NCBI RefSeq assembly: GCF_004924335.1
Contig: NZ_CP024633.1
Coordinates: 4,216,001 to 4,280,000, forward strand
DNA length: 64,000 bases
Source of the DNA: Mycobacteroides salmoniphilum
GTDB taxonomy: Bacteria > Actinomycetota > Actinomycetes > Mycobacteriales > Mycobacteriaceae
Direction: 5' to 3'
Shown here: piece by piece, positions 1-8,579 of the stretch
How the letters are laid out: every line of letters starts with the position of its first letter
How positions within the stretch are numbered: the first letter of the stretch is position 1
Notes under the pieces: generated by a model
What the model was told of the DNA's origin: nothing
Seen by the model: only the letters and a program-made list of their open reading frames with translations
Database searches by the model: none
Made by a program: the position numbers and the translations under genes

Positions 1-183
1 GGCGGAACTGATCTTGTCCAGCTCCGCCGAGCGGGTAAGTCGGGGGCCAACTGGCATACCGCAGGTCACCGACTGCGATCCGCCGCCCGTATCGACCTGA
101 ATCGACACCGGTGTCAACAACACAGCCATCGCAATGATCGTCGCGATACCGCATACGCCTGAAAGGACTCCGCGTCCGTGCAT
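1..183 (-). CDS. N-terminal part of a membrane-anchored or secreted protein (cut by window edge)
   Basis: An open frame starts with ATG at 183 and runs without a stop to the window edge, giving 61 residues. The start is followed by a hydrophobic stretch (about residues 6-25, rich in I, A, V, L) that looks like an uncleaved signal or single membrane anchor. A Gly/Ser-rich segment containing one cysteine follows. I do not recognise the family. No strong ribosome binding site lies upstream, so the start is provisional. It points the same way as the ini operon and may be its distal end. Confidence 0.5.
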   Translation of the reverse strand, partial: MHGRGVLSGVCGIATIIAMAVLLTPVSIQVDTGGGSQSVTCGMPVGPRLTRSAELDKISSA

Positions 184-260
184 ACCCCGGACGCTACGCC
201 GTCAAGGGCACGCGTTGATGGTGATTCGGTATCCGAAGCGACAAAAATTGAACGCAAATT

Positions 261-914
261 TCAGCAGGCGGTGCTCTTGGCGGTCCGGCAGATCGGTGCT
301 GCCACATTTCGCAGAACCTGCTGGTCGTCGGCGTCTACCCAGGGCGAACCGACGGCACCGGTGATGGCGTTTGTCACGGTCAGTTCGGCCACCGTCCCGG
401 TGCCCGGCGGCTCCACGACGTATAGCCGGTACTGAGGTTGCTTGCCGCCCTGCGCCGGCAGGCTCACGGTGGCCGCATGCCCGTTGGGTAGGTCGGCCAC
501 CGTGACCTGAGCACCGATGGCGTTGAAGCAATGATCCAGCCTGGCGCGTAGGGACCGATAGACGGTCGAGGCGTACTGATCGGTCACCGAGGTGTCGCCG
601 GGCCAGTGCGCGATCACCTGCACCGCCGTCCACCCGGACTCGTCCGAGCTCACCGACGACGACGCCGATTCGGGCGATTGCGGCAGACTCTCTCCCAGCG
701 AGAAGCAGATATTCGCCGACCAGAAGGCCGGGCGGTCGACCGAGGTTGCGTTGCGCGCCAAGGGAGCCCAGTGTGAGACGTGGTCCATGGGAATGTCCCG
801 CGGGTTGGTCCACACGGTGTCGGGCAAGGGCTTTGGATCCGCCGCCGCCGGAACCGCATTCCCCACGCAGGCAATCACGGCCATCGCCGAAACTGCCCGC
901 AGCCACCCGCGCAT
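261..914 (-). CDS. Secreted protein, paralogue of the upstream gene, distal in the ini operon
   Basis: 217 residues. It begins with a signal peptide (MRGWLRAVSAM, then a hydrophobic stretch ending near AAADP), so the mature protein is probably exported. The body shares a pattern with the preceding gene: V-W-x-x-P near the N-terminus, an I-P-M segment followed by H-W, a cysteine after a F-x-S stretch, and C-terminal cysteines. It starts 20 bases after the stop of that gene, so the two are probably co-transcribed with iniC. The longer frame upstream runs through the neighbour and lacks a signal peptide; GTG at 920 is an alternative start. I know of no assigned function. Two conserved cysteines suggest a disulfide-stabilised extracytoplasmic domain (inference). 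Confidence 0.75.
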   Translation of the reverse strand: MRGWLRAVSAMAVIACVGNAVPAAADPKPLPDTVWTNPRDIPMDHVSHWAPLARNATSVDRPAFWSANICFSLGESLPQSPESASSSVSSDESGWTAVQVIAHWPGDTSVTDQYASTVYRSLRARLDHCFNAIGAQVTVADLPNGHAATVSLPAQGGKQPQYRLYVVEPPGTGTVAELTVTNAITGAVGSPWVDADDQQVLRNVAAPICRTAKSTAC

Positions 915-933
915 CGTCACACGAAATCCCGCC

Positions 934-1590
934 TTAGCAGGAGCCCTTGCACAACGGCTGGGCGAGCGCACGCAAGACCGTCGCATCATCGACGGGCTTC
1001 CACGGCGAGGGCTCGCGGCCCGTGCGGGGCACCGTGACCGCAAGCTCCGAAACGGTGCCCGACTCCGGCGGAACCACGTTGTAGATGTGCACCTCGCTGG
1101 TGGGGTTGTCGCGCTCCTTGCCTACCAGCAGAGTCGCCGCAAAGCCGTACCACGAAGGCGCAGGGCGCAAGTCGACGCTGATGACGTCACCGACTCCCGG
1201 GCAGTAGTTGAGCTGAGACCGAATAGCGCTCTGGAAGGCCGAGGCTCCATCGGTGTTTCCTTCGGGCCACTGCCCCGCCGCCTGCACCACGGACGCCGCG
1301 GTGCCGGACGCGGCCTGCGTGGCAATGGCTGAGGCCGGCGGCAGCACGTCCGCCGACGTGGTGCCACAGAGCCGCATGCTGAGGAAGGAAGCCCGGCCCG
1401 TTGCGGTCGGGTTGGCCGCTGACCAGTGGTATTCGCCGTTCATGGGAATCTCGCCGGGGCTGATCCACACACTGGCGGGCACGGGCCTGGATGCGGGCCC
1501 GGCCGGATTAGGGGTGGGATCGGCCGCTGCCGTCGCCGTGCTGAATCCGGCCGCGAGGACCCCGGTCGCGGCCAACAGACGCATCATCAT
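934..1590 (-). CDS. Secreted protein directly downstream of iniC
   Basis: 218 residues. It starts at a triple ATG (1590, 1587, 1584), four bases after the iniC stop, so it is almost certainly translated from the same messenger. MMMRLLAATG and the following hydrophobic residues to AAADP form a typical signal peptide. The mature part has the V-W-x-x-P, I-P-M and H-W pattern and cysteines of the next gene, with which it forms a tandem duplication. M. tuberculosis iniBAC is usually described as three genes; here at least these two exported proteins appear to be added. The function is unknown. An extracytoplasmic role in the envelope-stress response is inferred from position only. Confidence 0.77.
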   Translation of the reverse strand: MMMRLLAATGVLAAGFSTATAAADPTPNPAGPASRPVPASVWISPGEIPMNGEYHWSAANPTATGRASFLSMRLCGTTSADVLPPASAIATQAASGTAASVVQAAGQWPEGNTDGASAFQSAIRSQLNYCPGVGDVISVDLRPAPSWYGFAATLLVGKERDNPTSEVHIYNVVPPESGTVSELAVTVPRTGREPSPWKPVDDATVLRALAQPLCKGSC

Positions 1591-1594
1591 GTGC

Positions 1595-3097
1595 TCAGTA
1601 TGCCGGGCGCTCGTGCGTAGACAACTGGGTGAGTATGCCTTCGGCACTGCGGACCGCGGCCAAACACAGCCGGCTGGTGAACGGATCATTGAGCGGATAC
1701 GCGGCCCGCGCCCGCCAGCGTCCCACCGCATCGAGGGCCGCACGCCGCGGATCCGGGCGCGTCTCGTCCAGACCCAATCGGGCAGCGGCATCCGTGCCGG
1801 ACGCCCCCAGCAGCCTGCGAATGAGCACCGTCTCGTGTTCGGTGAGCGTGGTGGTCCGCGAGGAGAGCTCCGCCAGCAGCCGCAGCTCGTCGAAGGCGTG
1901 CGTGTCGGCGAGCAGCGGATCGATGTCCTCGATGACCTGGCGCCCGCCCTGGACCGGATGAGCGGTCAGTACCTGTCGAGCCGACAGCAGTGCGGTATGC
2001 GACTTGAGGATGCCCGCGCGCTGACCGAACCGATTCGCGATGATGTTGTACAGCTCCACCAGGCCGCTACGTTCGAGAAGTTCCTCGGCCAGCCCGGTCG
2101 CGGTGATCTCGGACGCGCCTCCGACCCGAATGACAGCCACCGCGATCCGGATACCGAACATGCCAAACCGATGCAGCAGCGCGGCCCGCGTCTGCGCATC
2201 GACCGGCAGTGAATCATCTTCACGCACAAACCTGTCCACCGACAGGAGGGCCTTGGCCAGCATCTGCGGATCCACTTCGGCCAGCTTCTGCAGCGCGAGG
2301 AACTCCGCCTGTCGCAGGGTGCGCGCGGTCAGCGCCAGCAGTCCCGCAACCGGCACAACGGCCTGACAGATCCCGGTGCGTTCCATCTCTCCGGCGAACC
2401 GGGCGGCCACCTCGCGCGCGGACAACATCGCATCGAGCCGCCCTACCCCAATCTCGTCGGCCCGCGAAACCACGCCGACCACCCCGACAGCTCCCCCACG
2501 CTCTCCACCGACCAGCTTGCCGATCTGGGTCAGCAGCCCGATATCGGCGGCGTTCAGGCTGCGCAGCAGAAAGATCACCGCATCGACCCGTGGCACACCG
2601 TCTTCGGGTACCAACAGCGCCAGGCTGCGTTCGGAGACATCGGTGGACAGCGACGATGTCCCCGGGGTGTCGATGAGAGTTATCTCATTCAATTCCGGTG
2701 CGGGCCAATGGACATCAAGGTCGGCCACCGAGGCCGGGTCGAGCCGGTCAAGCACGAAGGAAAGGCCCCCATCACGACGAATCGGAATGTCCTGGCGTGC
2801 GCCGCTGAACAGATTGGCAGTGACCTGCGGGACGGCGCCGTGGCGAAACCACGCCACGATTCGGGTGGCCTCCGTGGCATCCGTGGGTGCGATGTCTTCT
2901 CCGACAAGCGCATTGACCAGCGTAGATTTACCGGCGTTGAGGGTTCCCGCGATGGCGACCCGGAGCGGCTCGTCGAGCCTGGCCGCGATGCGCTTGAGTT
3001 CCTCATGCGGCTCGGCCACCCGCGCGTACCGCGGATCGCCCTGATAGGCGCGCATCGCGTCACCGATGATGACGCGAGCCAGATCAATGCTGCTCAT
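1595..3097 (-). CDS. iniC: Dynamin-like GTPase IniC
   Basis: 500 residues, close to the roughly 490 of M. tuberculosis IniC. A dynamin-type G domain occupies the N-terminal half: P-loop GTLNAGKST at residues 51-59, a D-T-P-G switch motif about 80 residues further on, then helical segments. The family is a bacterial dynamin-like GTPase acting at the inner face of the membrane, induced by cell-wall inhibitors such as isoniazid and ethambutol. Its ATG overlaps the iniA stop by four bases, so the two are translationally coupled, as expected for partners working together. It has no obvious membrane segment, unlike IniA. Confidence 0.93.
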   Translation of the reverse strand: MSSIDLARVIIGDAMRAYQGDPRYARVAEPHEELKRIAARLDEPLRVAIAGTLNAGKSTLVNALVGEDIAPTDATEATRIVAWFRHGAVPQVTANLFSGARQDIPIRRDGGLSFVLDRLDPASVADLDVHWPAPELNEITLIDTPGTSSLSTDVSERSLALLVPEDGVPRVDAVIFLLRSLNAADIGLLTQIGKLVGGERGGAVGVVGVVSRADEIGVGRLDAMLSAREVAARFAGEMERTGICQAVVPVAGLLALTARTLRQAEFLALQKLAEVDPQMLAKALLSVDRFVREDDSLPVDAQTRAALLHRFGMFGIRIAVAVIRVGGASEITATGLAEELLERSGLVELYNIIANRFGQRAGILKSHTALLSARQVLTAHPVQGGRQVIEDIDPLLADTHAFDELRLLAELSSRTTTLTEHETVLIRRLLGASGTDAAARLGLDETRPDPRRAALDAVGRWRARAAYPLNDPFTSRLCLAAVRSAEGILTQLSTHERPAY

Positions 3098-4953
3098 GTG
3101 GACGGCCGCAGCCCTTCCAGTCCCTCAAGATGGGTACTGACCTGGCGAAGGATATGCAACTGGCGCTCCACCTCGCGGGTGCGTGCATCGCGATCCTCTG
3201 CTTCCAGCCGTGCCGACGCGATGGCCGCCTGCAGCGACTCGTTGAGCGAGCGCGTGGTCTGATTGGCTATGTCGCGGAAGTGATCCCGAAGCTGGCGCTG
3301 TACCAGTCGCAGCCGGTCCCGCGACTCCTTGAGCACCACAAAGGACACGTCATCGAGGAAACGGCGGACGTTGGTCTTGGCCTCGCCCCGGATGCGCAGC
3401 ATCCGATTCTCCATGTCCTCGGTGTAGGTCTTCTTTCCCAGCATCGCGCCGGCGCCCAGCGAGATCAGGTTGAACATCCCGAGCCCGGCGACGGTGGTCA
3501 GCATGCCGAACATGATGACGCCGCCGTAGGACCCGCGCAGTCCGGTGACCGCCTTGTGTCCCAATTTGATCGGCTTGGCCTCCAGTTTCGACAGCGACTT
3601 CAGATCGCTGAGATCGGCGCCCATCTCACTGGCACGCAGGCGTGGCATTTTCACCGAGTCCAGGCCGGCGGAGGCGAAGGTCTCGGCCACCTGGGCAGCC
3701 AGGTGCGTCGCCCGCTGATGCGCCCAGACGAAATTGTTTCCCACCGAATTGGCCACGGCCTGCTCAAGTTTTGCGCCGACCTCCGCCCAGTTCTTGGTGG
3801 GGTCGGTGCGGTCGATAACCTCTTCTGTCCGCTGCAGGATGCGCCGGAATCGGGATTGCAGATCATGCTCGATATCGGTCGACACGTCGGTGATGCCATC
3901 ACCGAGAACCTGCTGCCACAGCGCGGTATGGGCCAGCGCTTCCTCGGCTTCGCGCTTGCGCCGTTCCAGATCCGAGGTGAGCTCATCGCGGCTTTGGGGA
4001 TCCTGCAATGCGCTGAGTTCGGCATCCAGGGTGAGCGTGAGATGCTCGGACGCCGAACCGATCTCAGCTACGGCCTGCTGCCGCGTGTTGGCTTGCTGAT
4101 CGGCGATGGCATTGCTGAGGAAGGTCACCAACGCGGGGAAGTTCGACTCCGCGTTGAGCTCCTTGTCGTTGAGCTGCAACGCATGCGAGCGCAGCGCCGA
4201 CGACACGGCGATGGCGGGCACGGTGATCTTGGCGCGCTGCAGATGTGCGGAGTTGGCGGCCACCACTGCCCGCCAGTGGGGGTACAGGTCGGCCTTGGTG
4301 TTGACGATCGCCGCGACAGGGCACAGGTCGAGCGCCTGCTGGATGAAGACCAGTTCGGGTTCGGTGAACTCAGAACTGAGGTCGCTGACCATGAGCATGA
4401 CGTCGGCGTCGGGCAACAGCCCCAGTGTGCTCGACAGATGCGGCTGACCGAAACCGCCAACCCCGGGTGTATCCACCAGGCACAGACCACTTTTGAGCAT
4501 CGGGCTGGCAACTTTGACTTCCACCCGCAGCACCTCACGGCCCTGGGCCTGCGGTGCTCGCTTGAGATCCTTGCCGATATCGGCGACCGGAATCGGGATG
4601 ATCTCGGGCTCGCCGGCAAGCCCACCCCCGTCGTACTGTTCGGCGGGCGCCACCACCAGGGCGGCCGAGGGCTGCTCACCGTAGCCGATAACGGTTGTCA
4701 CCGAGGTGGTTTCGTCATCACCCACCCGCGCTACCGGCATGTTGAGCAGCGAGTTCACCAGCTGACTCTTGCCCTGCTTGAGCTGACCGGCCACCACGAC
4801 GCGCAGCGGACGGTCCACGAGAAGTTGGTCTACCCGGTCCAAGCGGTCGATCAGGTCCCCCCGATCGTTCTCGCCCGCGATCTTGCGCACATGCCCCAAC
4901 AGCTCATTGACGAGCGCAAGCTGCTGCTGGCCATCCTGTGCGGTGTCAGACAC
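3094..4953 (-). CDS. iniA: Dynamin-like GTPase IniA
   Basis: 619 residues (M. tuberculosis IniA is about 640). It has P-loop GQLKQGKS at residues 56-63, a D-T-P-G-V-G-G switch and an N-T-K-A-D base-specificity motif, then long helices. A hydrophobic hairpin rich in G, A, M and L lies at about residues 474-500, which in this family inserts into the membrane. IniA is known to promote membrane fission and is linked to tolerance of cell-wall drugs. It lies between iniB and iniC, overlapping iniC by four bases. A 125-base gap with a strong hairpin separates it from iniB, suggesting lower expression than iniB. Confidence 0.94.
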   Translation of the reverse strand: MSDTAQDGQQQLALVNELLGHVRKIAGENDRGDLIDRLDRVDQLLVDRPLRVVVAGQLKQGKSQLVNSLLNMPVARVGDDETTSVTTVIGYGEQPSAALVVAPAEQYDGGGLAGEPEIIPIPVADIGKDLKRAPQAQGREVLRVEVKVASPMLKSGLCLVDTPGVGGFGQPHLSSTLGLLPDADVMLMVSDLSSEFTEPELVFIQQALDLCPVAAIVNTKADLYPHWRAVVAANSAHLQRAKITVPAIAVSSALRSHALQLNDKELNAESNFPALVTFLSNAIADQQANTRQQAVAEIGSASEHLTLTLDAELSALQDPQSRDELTSDLERRKREAEEALAHTALWQQVLGDGITDVSTDIEHDLQSRFRRILQRTEEVIDRTDPTKNWAEVGAKLEQAVANSVGNNFVWAHQRATHLAAQVAETFASAGLDSVKMPRLRASEMGADLSDLKSLSKLEAKPIKLGHKAVTGLRGSYGGVIMFGMLTTVAGLGMFNLISLGAGAMLGKKTYTEDMENRMLRIRGEAKTNVRRFLDDVSFVVLKESRDRLRLVQRQLRDHFRDIANQTTRSLNESLQAAIASARLEAEDRDARTREVERQLHILRQVSTHLEGLEGLRPST

Positions 4954-5036
4954 GGCTCCCTAACCCTTCTCGCTCGAAATTCCTCATTACTGTGCCACTT
5001 CATCAGGCCGGCACCGTTTGATCCGGCAGCCATGCG

Positions 5037-5067
5037 GATGCCCCGCACCTCAGCGGTGCGGGGCATC
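5037..5067 (-). terminator. Strong hairpin between iniB and iniA (attenuator-like)
   Basis: GATGCCCCGCACC and its exact reverse complement form a 13-bp stem around a 5-base loop (TCAGC). It lies 11 bases past the iniB stop and 83 bases before the iniA start. No T-run follows, as is common for mycobacterial intrinsic terminators. It is probably a partial terminator or an RNA-stabilising 3' end that lets iniB outrun iniA-iniC. Confidence 0.65.
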
Positions 5068-5078
5068 GCGCCCGGGGA

Positions 5079-6290
5079 TCAGTGGTGCTCGGTTCCCGGC
5101 AGGGCGGTGTGGTCGGTGGCCGACGCGTGACCCTGGGCCTGCGCCTGGGCCTCGAATCCGGTACCGGCCGCGCCATGCGAGCCCATCGAGGAGTTGAACG
5201 ACTCGTTCATTGAGGAGCTGTGCGACGCGTTGAGCGGGCTGCTCAGCGAATCGTTGATGGCGCTGCTGTGCGAGGTGCCCACCGCGGTGCTGCTGGATGC
5301 GGAGTGCGAGGTGTTCAGCGAATCGTTGATCGCGTTGGTGTGCGAGTTGCTCAACGACGTGCCGGTGTGCGCCTGGTTGTTGGACGCGATATCGGTGTTC
5401 ACCTTGTTGTGCGACGCGATATCGGTGCTGGTGCTCGTCTGGTTGTGCGAACCGATATCCGTCTGCGTCTTCACCTGGTTGTGCGAGGCGATATCGGTGT
5501 GGGTGGTGTTACCCGAGCCGATGTTCGTCGAGCGATCGGTGTTGAACGAATCGTTGATGTTGGTGGTGTTGCGCTGTGAGTGATCGTCGACGACGGTCAC
5601 GCTCTTGTCGATGCCGGCCGAGCCGTGCCCGCTGACGTTGGTGTAGTCGCCGCCGACCCGGGTGTCGCTCTGGTCCACGTTGACCTTGCCGCCGTGGTCG
5701 GCGTTGATGATGTTGCTGTCGCGCACATCACCGTTGACCGCGGTGGAGCCCTTGCCGGAGGCGATGGGACCGGAGTTGCTTCCGCCCACGGCCACCGCAC
5801 CGTCGCCGATGGCGTTGGTGTCGCGGTTACCGAACTGCAGATCGCCGAAGTTCAGGTCCAGCAGCGGTCCGCGGTTGAAGCTGTCCACGTTCCCGCTCGG
5901 GCTCATGACCTGGTTACCGCTCGCGATGGGGTTGTGGCTCGCGAACTCGGTGTCGTTGTGGCTCATGAAGTCGTTGTTGCGGGGGCTGAAGTTGTCCCGG
6001 GGGCTCAGCAGTGACGGCGACAGGATGCTCGGGGCATCGGGCTGCGCGGCGTAGTAGTTCTGCAGGTTGCCCGACAGGTCGTTCATCGGGCTGCCGGTGT
6101 TGACCCACTGCGACTGGTAGCCGTAGTTGGAGGCCACCGACTCGGCGACGACCGGCATGACCGCACCCACCTGCGCGGCGGTGACGGCCGACAGCCCGGC
6201 GTTGGCCAAAGAGGTCTGCGGGTCGGCGACGTAGCTTGCAGCCTGCACCGGGTCACGGAAGAGGTTGAGGATGAAGTCGATGATGGACAT
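5079..6290 (-). CDS. iniB: IniB, repeat-rich envelope stress protein
   Basis: 403 residues. The start at 6290 is set by a good ribosome site (AGGAGA) and by the conserved N-terminus MSIIDFILNLF. Residues 1-60 are the IniB N-terminal domain: helical, with a D-P-x-x-A-A-x-Y motif and an alternating A-V-x-P-V-V-x-E-S segment. The rest is very low in complexity and rich in N, S, T, D and G. It includes at least four tandem copies of T-D-I-(A/G)-S-(H/N)-N-(Q/K) around residues 263-303 and many N-D-S-x-N/S units, suggesting a repetitive or disordered surface polymer. M. tuberculosis IniB is longer (about 479). It is the first gene of the operon and is induced by cell-wall damage in related species. 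No classical signal peptide is visible. Confidence 0.9.
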   Translation of the reverse strand: MSIIDFILNLFRDPVQAASYVADPQTSLANAGLSAVTAAQVGAVMPVVAESVASNYGYQSQWVNTGSPMNDLSGNLQNYYAAQPDAPSILSPSLLSPRDNFSPRNNDFMSHNDTEFASHNPIASGNQVMSPSGNVDSFNRGPLLDLNFGDLQFGNRDTNAIGDGAVAVGGSNSGPIASGKGSTAVNGDVRDSNIINADHGGKVNVDQSDTRVGGDYTNVSGHGSAGIDKSVTVVDDHSQRNTTNINDSFNTDRSTNIGSGNTTHTDIASHNQVKTQTDIGSHNQTSTSTDIASHNKVNTDIASNNQAHTGTSLSNSHTNAINDSLNTSHSASSSTAVGTSHSSAINDSLSSPLNASHSSSMNESFNSSMGSHGAAGTGFEAQAQAQGHASATDHTALPGTEHH

Positions 6291-6428
6291 TGGGTCTCCT
6301 TGGGGGATCGGAGTCAACCGGGTCTGTCCGGTCGAACTGAATACAAACCTACGAACCTGCACGTGCCCTGAAAACGGGAGAACTTCCCCTTCTCCGCAGA
6401 TCCCCCATGGGGGTCCGCGACCCTCCCC

Positions 6429-6455
6429 ATTAGGGGATTAGGGGGTACCTAGGGG
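6429..6455. promoter_or_regulatory. Array of TTAGGGG-type motifs upstream of iniB
   Basis: Three adjacent copies read on the plus strand: ATTAGGGG (6429), ATTAGGGGG (6437) and CCTAGGGG (6448). A perfect palindrome CCCCCATGGGGG lies at 6402-6413. They sit about 140 bases upstream of the iniB start, between iniB and the divergent redox operon. The same motif recurs before the second iniB-like gene. This is a candidate activator site, possibly for the IniR-like regulator encoded at 12734. The rest of the gap, 6291-6572, holds no gene. Confidence 0.5.
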
Positions 6456-6572
6456 CACGATGCGCCGGCCGTCCATCACCCACGATCACCCACTTCTCGC
6501 TGCCAAAAACTAGGGCGACGTAACGCCCTGAACAGCAGAGACGGCGTAATTACGCACCAAGCTAGCAAGTAC

Positions 6573-6591
6573 CTACTATCTTTCCTAGTAG
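6573..6591. promoter_or_regulatory. BlaI-type operator 1 (CTACTA-N7-TAGTAG)
   Basis: A perfect inverted repeat with arms CTACTA and TAGTAG around a 7-base spacer. TAC/GTA-rich dyads of this kind are typical BlaI/MecI-family operators. The downstream operon encodes such a repressor (8217-8579), so autoregulation is likely. Confidence 0.65.
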
Positions 6592-6596
6592 TTAAT

Positions 6597-6613
6597 TACT
6601 AAGTTGGTTAGTA
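6597..6613. promoter_or_regulatory. BlaI-type operator 2 (TACTAA-N5-TTAGTA)
   Basis: A second perfect inverted repeat, with arms TACTAA and TTAGTA around 5 bases. Its centre is about 23 bases (two helical turns) from that of operator 1, and it ends 18 bases before the GTG start at 6632. This is the right place to block transcription of the redox operon. Confidence 0.65.
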
Positions 6614-6631
6614 GATCGAAAGAGGGAAATA

Positions 6632-7321
6632 GTGCGGCGAAGCGAAACCCGTCAGCGTGATATCTGGATCGCCGGGATCTTGGGCGTGGTGATCATCGTG
6701 CTGGTCACGTACCTGTTCTTCGATCTGAGCAGCAAGAGCACCGCATCGATCAACTCGCCCGCGGCCACCGGCCACCACAACAGCATGGCTCGGCTGCACG
6801 CGAATGATCCGATGGCACTCGGCCCCGTCGATGCCCCGGTAGTGCTGGTCATCTATTCGGATTACCGCTGCCCCTTCTGTGCGAAATTCAGCCGGGACAC
6901 CGAACCGCAACTCGTCGAGCGCTACGTCAACACCGGGAAACTGCGGATCGAATGGCGCGATCTCCCGATCTTCGGCGCGCAATCGGTGCAGGCCGCCAAG
7001 GCCGGTCGGGCAGCAGCTGAACAAGGCAGGTTCTGGGAGTTCAACCGGGTCGTATTTCGGCACGCACCGGATCGCGGCCATGCCGAGCTGACCGACGAGG
7101 TCCTCCTCGAGCGGGCTCGCGAAGCGGGAGTCCCGGATCTGGCCCGCTTCCAGGCAGCGCTCGCGAGCGATCGGCTGCTGCCTGCCGTACAACAAGATAT
7201 TCAGGAAGCAGTCGCGATCGGTGCGGCCTCTACGCCCGTGTTCGTGATCAACGACAGGCCCGTGGTCGGTGCCCAGCCGTTGGACGTCTTCGTATCCGTC
7301 ATCGAGCAGGCGCAGCGGTGA
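6632..7321 (+). CDS. Membrane-anchored DsbA-like thiol oxidoreductase
   Basis: 229 residues, GTG start with AGAGGG six bases upstream. There is one N-terminal membrane anchor (about residues 12-31), then a thioredoxin-fold DsbA/DSBA-like domain with the active-site motif C-P-F-C at residues 80-83. The cis-proline loop (S-T-P-V-F-V-I) follows near the C-terminus. Known members exchange disulfides in exported proteins outside the cytoplasmic membrane. Its stop overlaps the GTG start of the CcdA-like gene by four bases, so a reductant supplied across the membrane by that protein may keep the C-P-F-C site active (inference). It is the first gene behind the two BlaI-type operators. Confidence 0.9.
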   Translation: MRRSETRQRDIWIAGILGVVIIVLVTYLFFDLSSKSTASINSPAATGHHNSMARLHANDPMALGPVDAPVVLVIYSDYRCPFCAKFSRDTEPQLVERYVNTGKLRIEWRDLPIFGAQSVQAAKAGRAAAEQGRFWEFNRVVFRHAPDRGHAELTDEVLLERAREAGVPDLARFQAALASDRLLPAVQQDIQEAVAIGAASTPVFVINDRPVVGAQPLDVFVSVIEQAQR

Positions 7322-8199
7322 TCGATGTCGGAGTCCTCGGCGCCCTGCTCGGTGGGGTTCTGACCTTGGTCAGCCCATGCTCAGCGATGCTCCTGCCGTC
7401 GTTCTTCGCATACTCCTTCGACAGGGCCGGCCTGCTTCTGCGCAGGACCGGGCTCTTCTACCTGGGCATGCTGACCGTGCTGGTGCCATTGGGTGCGGGA
7501 GTGGGCGCGATCGGCGCGCTGCTGACCGAATACCGCGCCCAGGTGACAACGGCGGGAGGCCTGCTGATGATCGTGCTCGGCGTGGCGATCATCGCCGGGT
7601 TCGGCTTCCGCATCGGCCCGGCAGCGCGTGCGGCGGCTCGCCTCGACCTGTCTTCGGGCCTGTCAGTCCTGATGCTCGGCACCGTGTACGCGCTCGCGGG
7701 ATTCTGCTCCGGGCCGATACTCGGGAGCGTGTTGACGGTGGCCGCCATCGGCTCCAGCCCGGTCTATGGCGCTCTGCTGATGGCGCTGTACTCACTGGGA
7801 ATGGCGGCGCCCTTGTTCGTACTGGCATTCGCCTGGGGGCGGTTGGGGCTGTCGCACCGACGCTGGGTCCGGGGACGCGAGATCCGGATCGGACGGTTCC
7901 GGACCCACTCCACCAACCTCGTCTCCGGCGGGATGTTCCTCGTGATCGGGGTATTTTTCGTGGCCACCGACGGGACGGCCGCACTGGGCGGGATCACCGG
8001 CAGCGATACTCAGTTCGACATGCAGGCGCGGCTGCAAGATCTCACCTCCCACCTGCCGAACGCGGCCGTGGCGCTCGGGATCGCGTGTATCGCATTCGTG
8101 GTAGTCCTGATGCGCCTGCTGCATCCCCGCGCCACTGCGGCGAGCGGCACCCGAAAGCGAAGTGGCAGAACGAGAGAGGACGCCGATGACCGCGGCTAG
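7318..8199 (+). CDS. CcdA/DsbD-type thiol-electron transporter
   Basis: 293 residues with six or more hydrophobic helices. The two redox cysteines expected in the family lie in L-V-S-P-C-S (Cys21) and A-G-F-C-S-G-P (Cys130), within helices 1 and 4. Known members pass electrons from cytoplasmic thioredoxin to extracytoplasmic thiol proteins. It is coupled to the preceding DsbA-like gene by a four-base overlap, which suggests a dedicated donor-acceptor pair. The C-terminal tail after the last helix is basic and probably cytoplasmic. The start is GTG. Confidence 0.88.
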   Translation: MIDVGVLGALLGGVLTLVSPCSAMLLPSFFAYSFDRAGLLLRRTGLFYLGMLTVLVPLGAGVGAIGALLTEYRAQVTTAGGLLMIVLGVAIIAGFGFRIGPAARAAARLDLSSGLSVLMLGTVYALAGFCSGPILGSVLTVAAIGSSPVYGALLMALYSLGMAAPLFVLAFAWGRLGLSHRRWVRGREIRIGRFRTHSTNLVSGGMFLVIGVFFVATDGTAALGGITGSDTQFDMQARLQDLTSHLPNAAVALGIACIAFVVVLMRLLHPRATAASGTRKRSGRTREDADDRG

Positions 8200-8216
8200 A
8201 CAGAAGGAGACTGCGC

Positions 8217-8579
8217 GTGCGTGACCTGTTCGGCCTCGGTGAGCGGGAGGCGACGATCATGGAGGTGCTGTGGTCCGTGGCCGAGCCAGTGACTGTCCGT
8301 GATGTCCTGGATCGGCTGGATCGCCCCTTGGCCTACACAACAGTCATGACGGTCCTCGACAATCTCCACAACAAAGGGCACGTCACGCGCGAGAAGGTGG
8401 GGCGGGCGTTCCGCTACCGAGCGGCCGAAACGCGCGAAGCCGCGGCAGCGCGGATGGTCCGGGAGGTCTTGGCCGCCAGCGGCGATGCGGAAGGGGTGCT
8501 CCTGCACTTCGCCGGATCTGCCTCCCCGGAGGAATCCACGGTGCTGCGCAGGATCCTCCGCCGAGGTGGCCTGACATGA
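8217..8579 (+). CDS. BlaI/MecI-family transcriptional repressor
   Basis: 120 residues, GTG start with a strong AAGGAGA site six bases upstream. The N-terminal winged helix has the family pattern L-G-x-x-E-x-x-I-M-x-x-L-W and the recognition helix segment A-Y-T-T-V-M-T-V-L-D-N-L. The C-terminal helices mediate dimerisation. Known homologues control beta-lactamase or penicillin-binding protein genes and are inactivated by cleavage triggered by an M56-type sensor protease. Here the gene overlaps the M56 peptidase gene by four bases (ATGA), the classic repressor-sensor pairing. Its likely operators are the dyads at 6573-6613. Confidence 0.92.
   Translation: MRDLFGLGEREATIMEVLWSVAEPVTVRDVLDRLDRPLAYTTVMTVLDNLHNKGHVTREKVGRAFRYRAAETREAAAARMVREVLAASGDAEGVLLHFAGSASPEESTVLRRILRRGGLT

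Noticed and set aside
592..1332. Plus-strand frame across the two secreted paralogues
   Set aside because: Antisense to two genes with signal peptides and shared motifs; composition R/G-rich as in shadows.
3130..5130. Very long plus-strand open frame (over 600 codons) opposite iniA
   Set aside because: It is the antisense shadow of the GC-rich iniA gene, with no family motif, and iniA has clear GTPase motifs in the other strand.
5194..6054. Plus-strand frames opposite iniB with repetitive sequence
   Set aside because: The repeats are those of iniB read backward; no ribosome site or start context.
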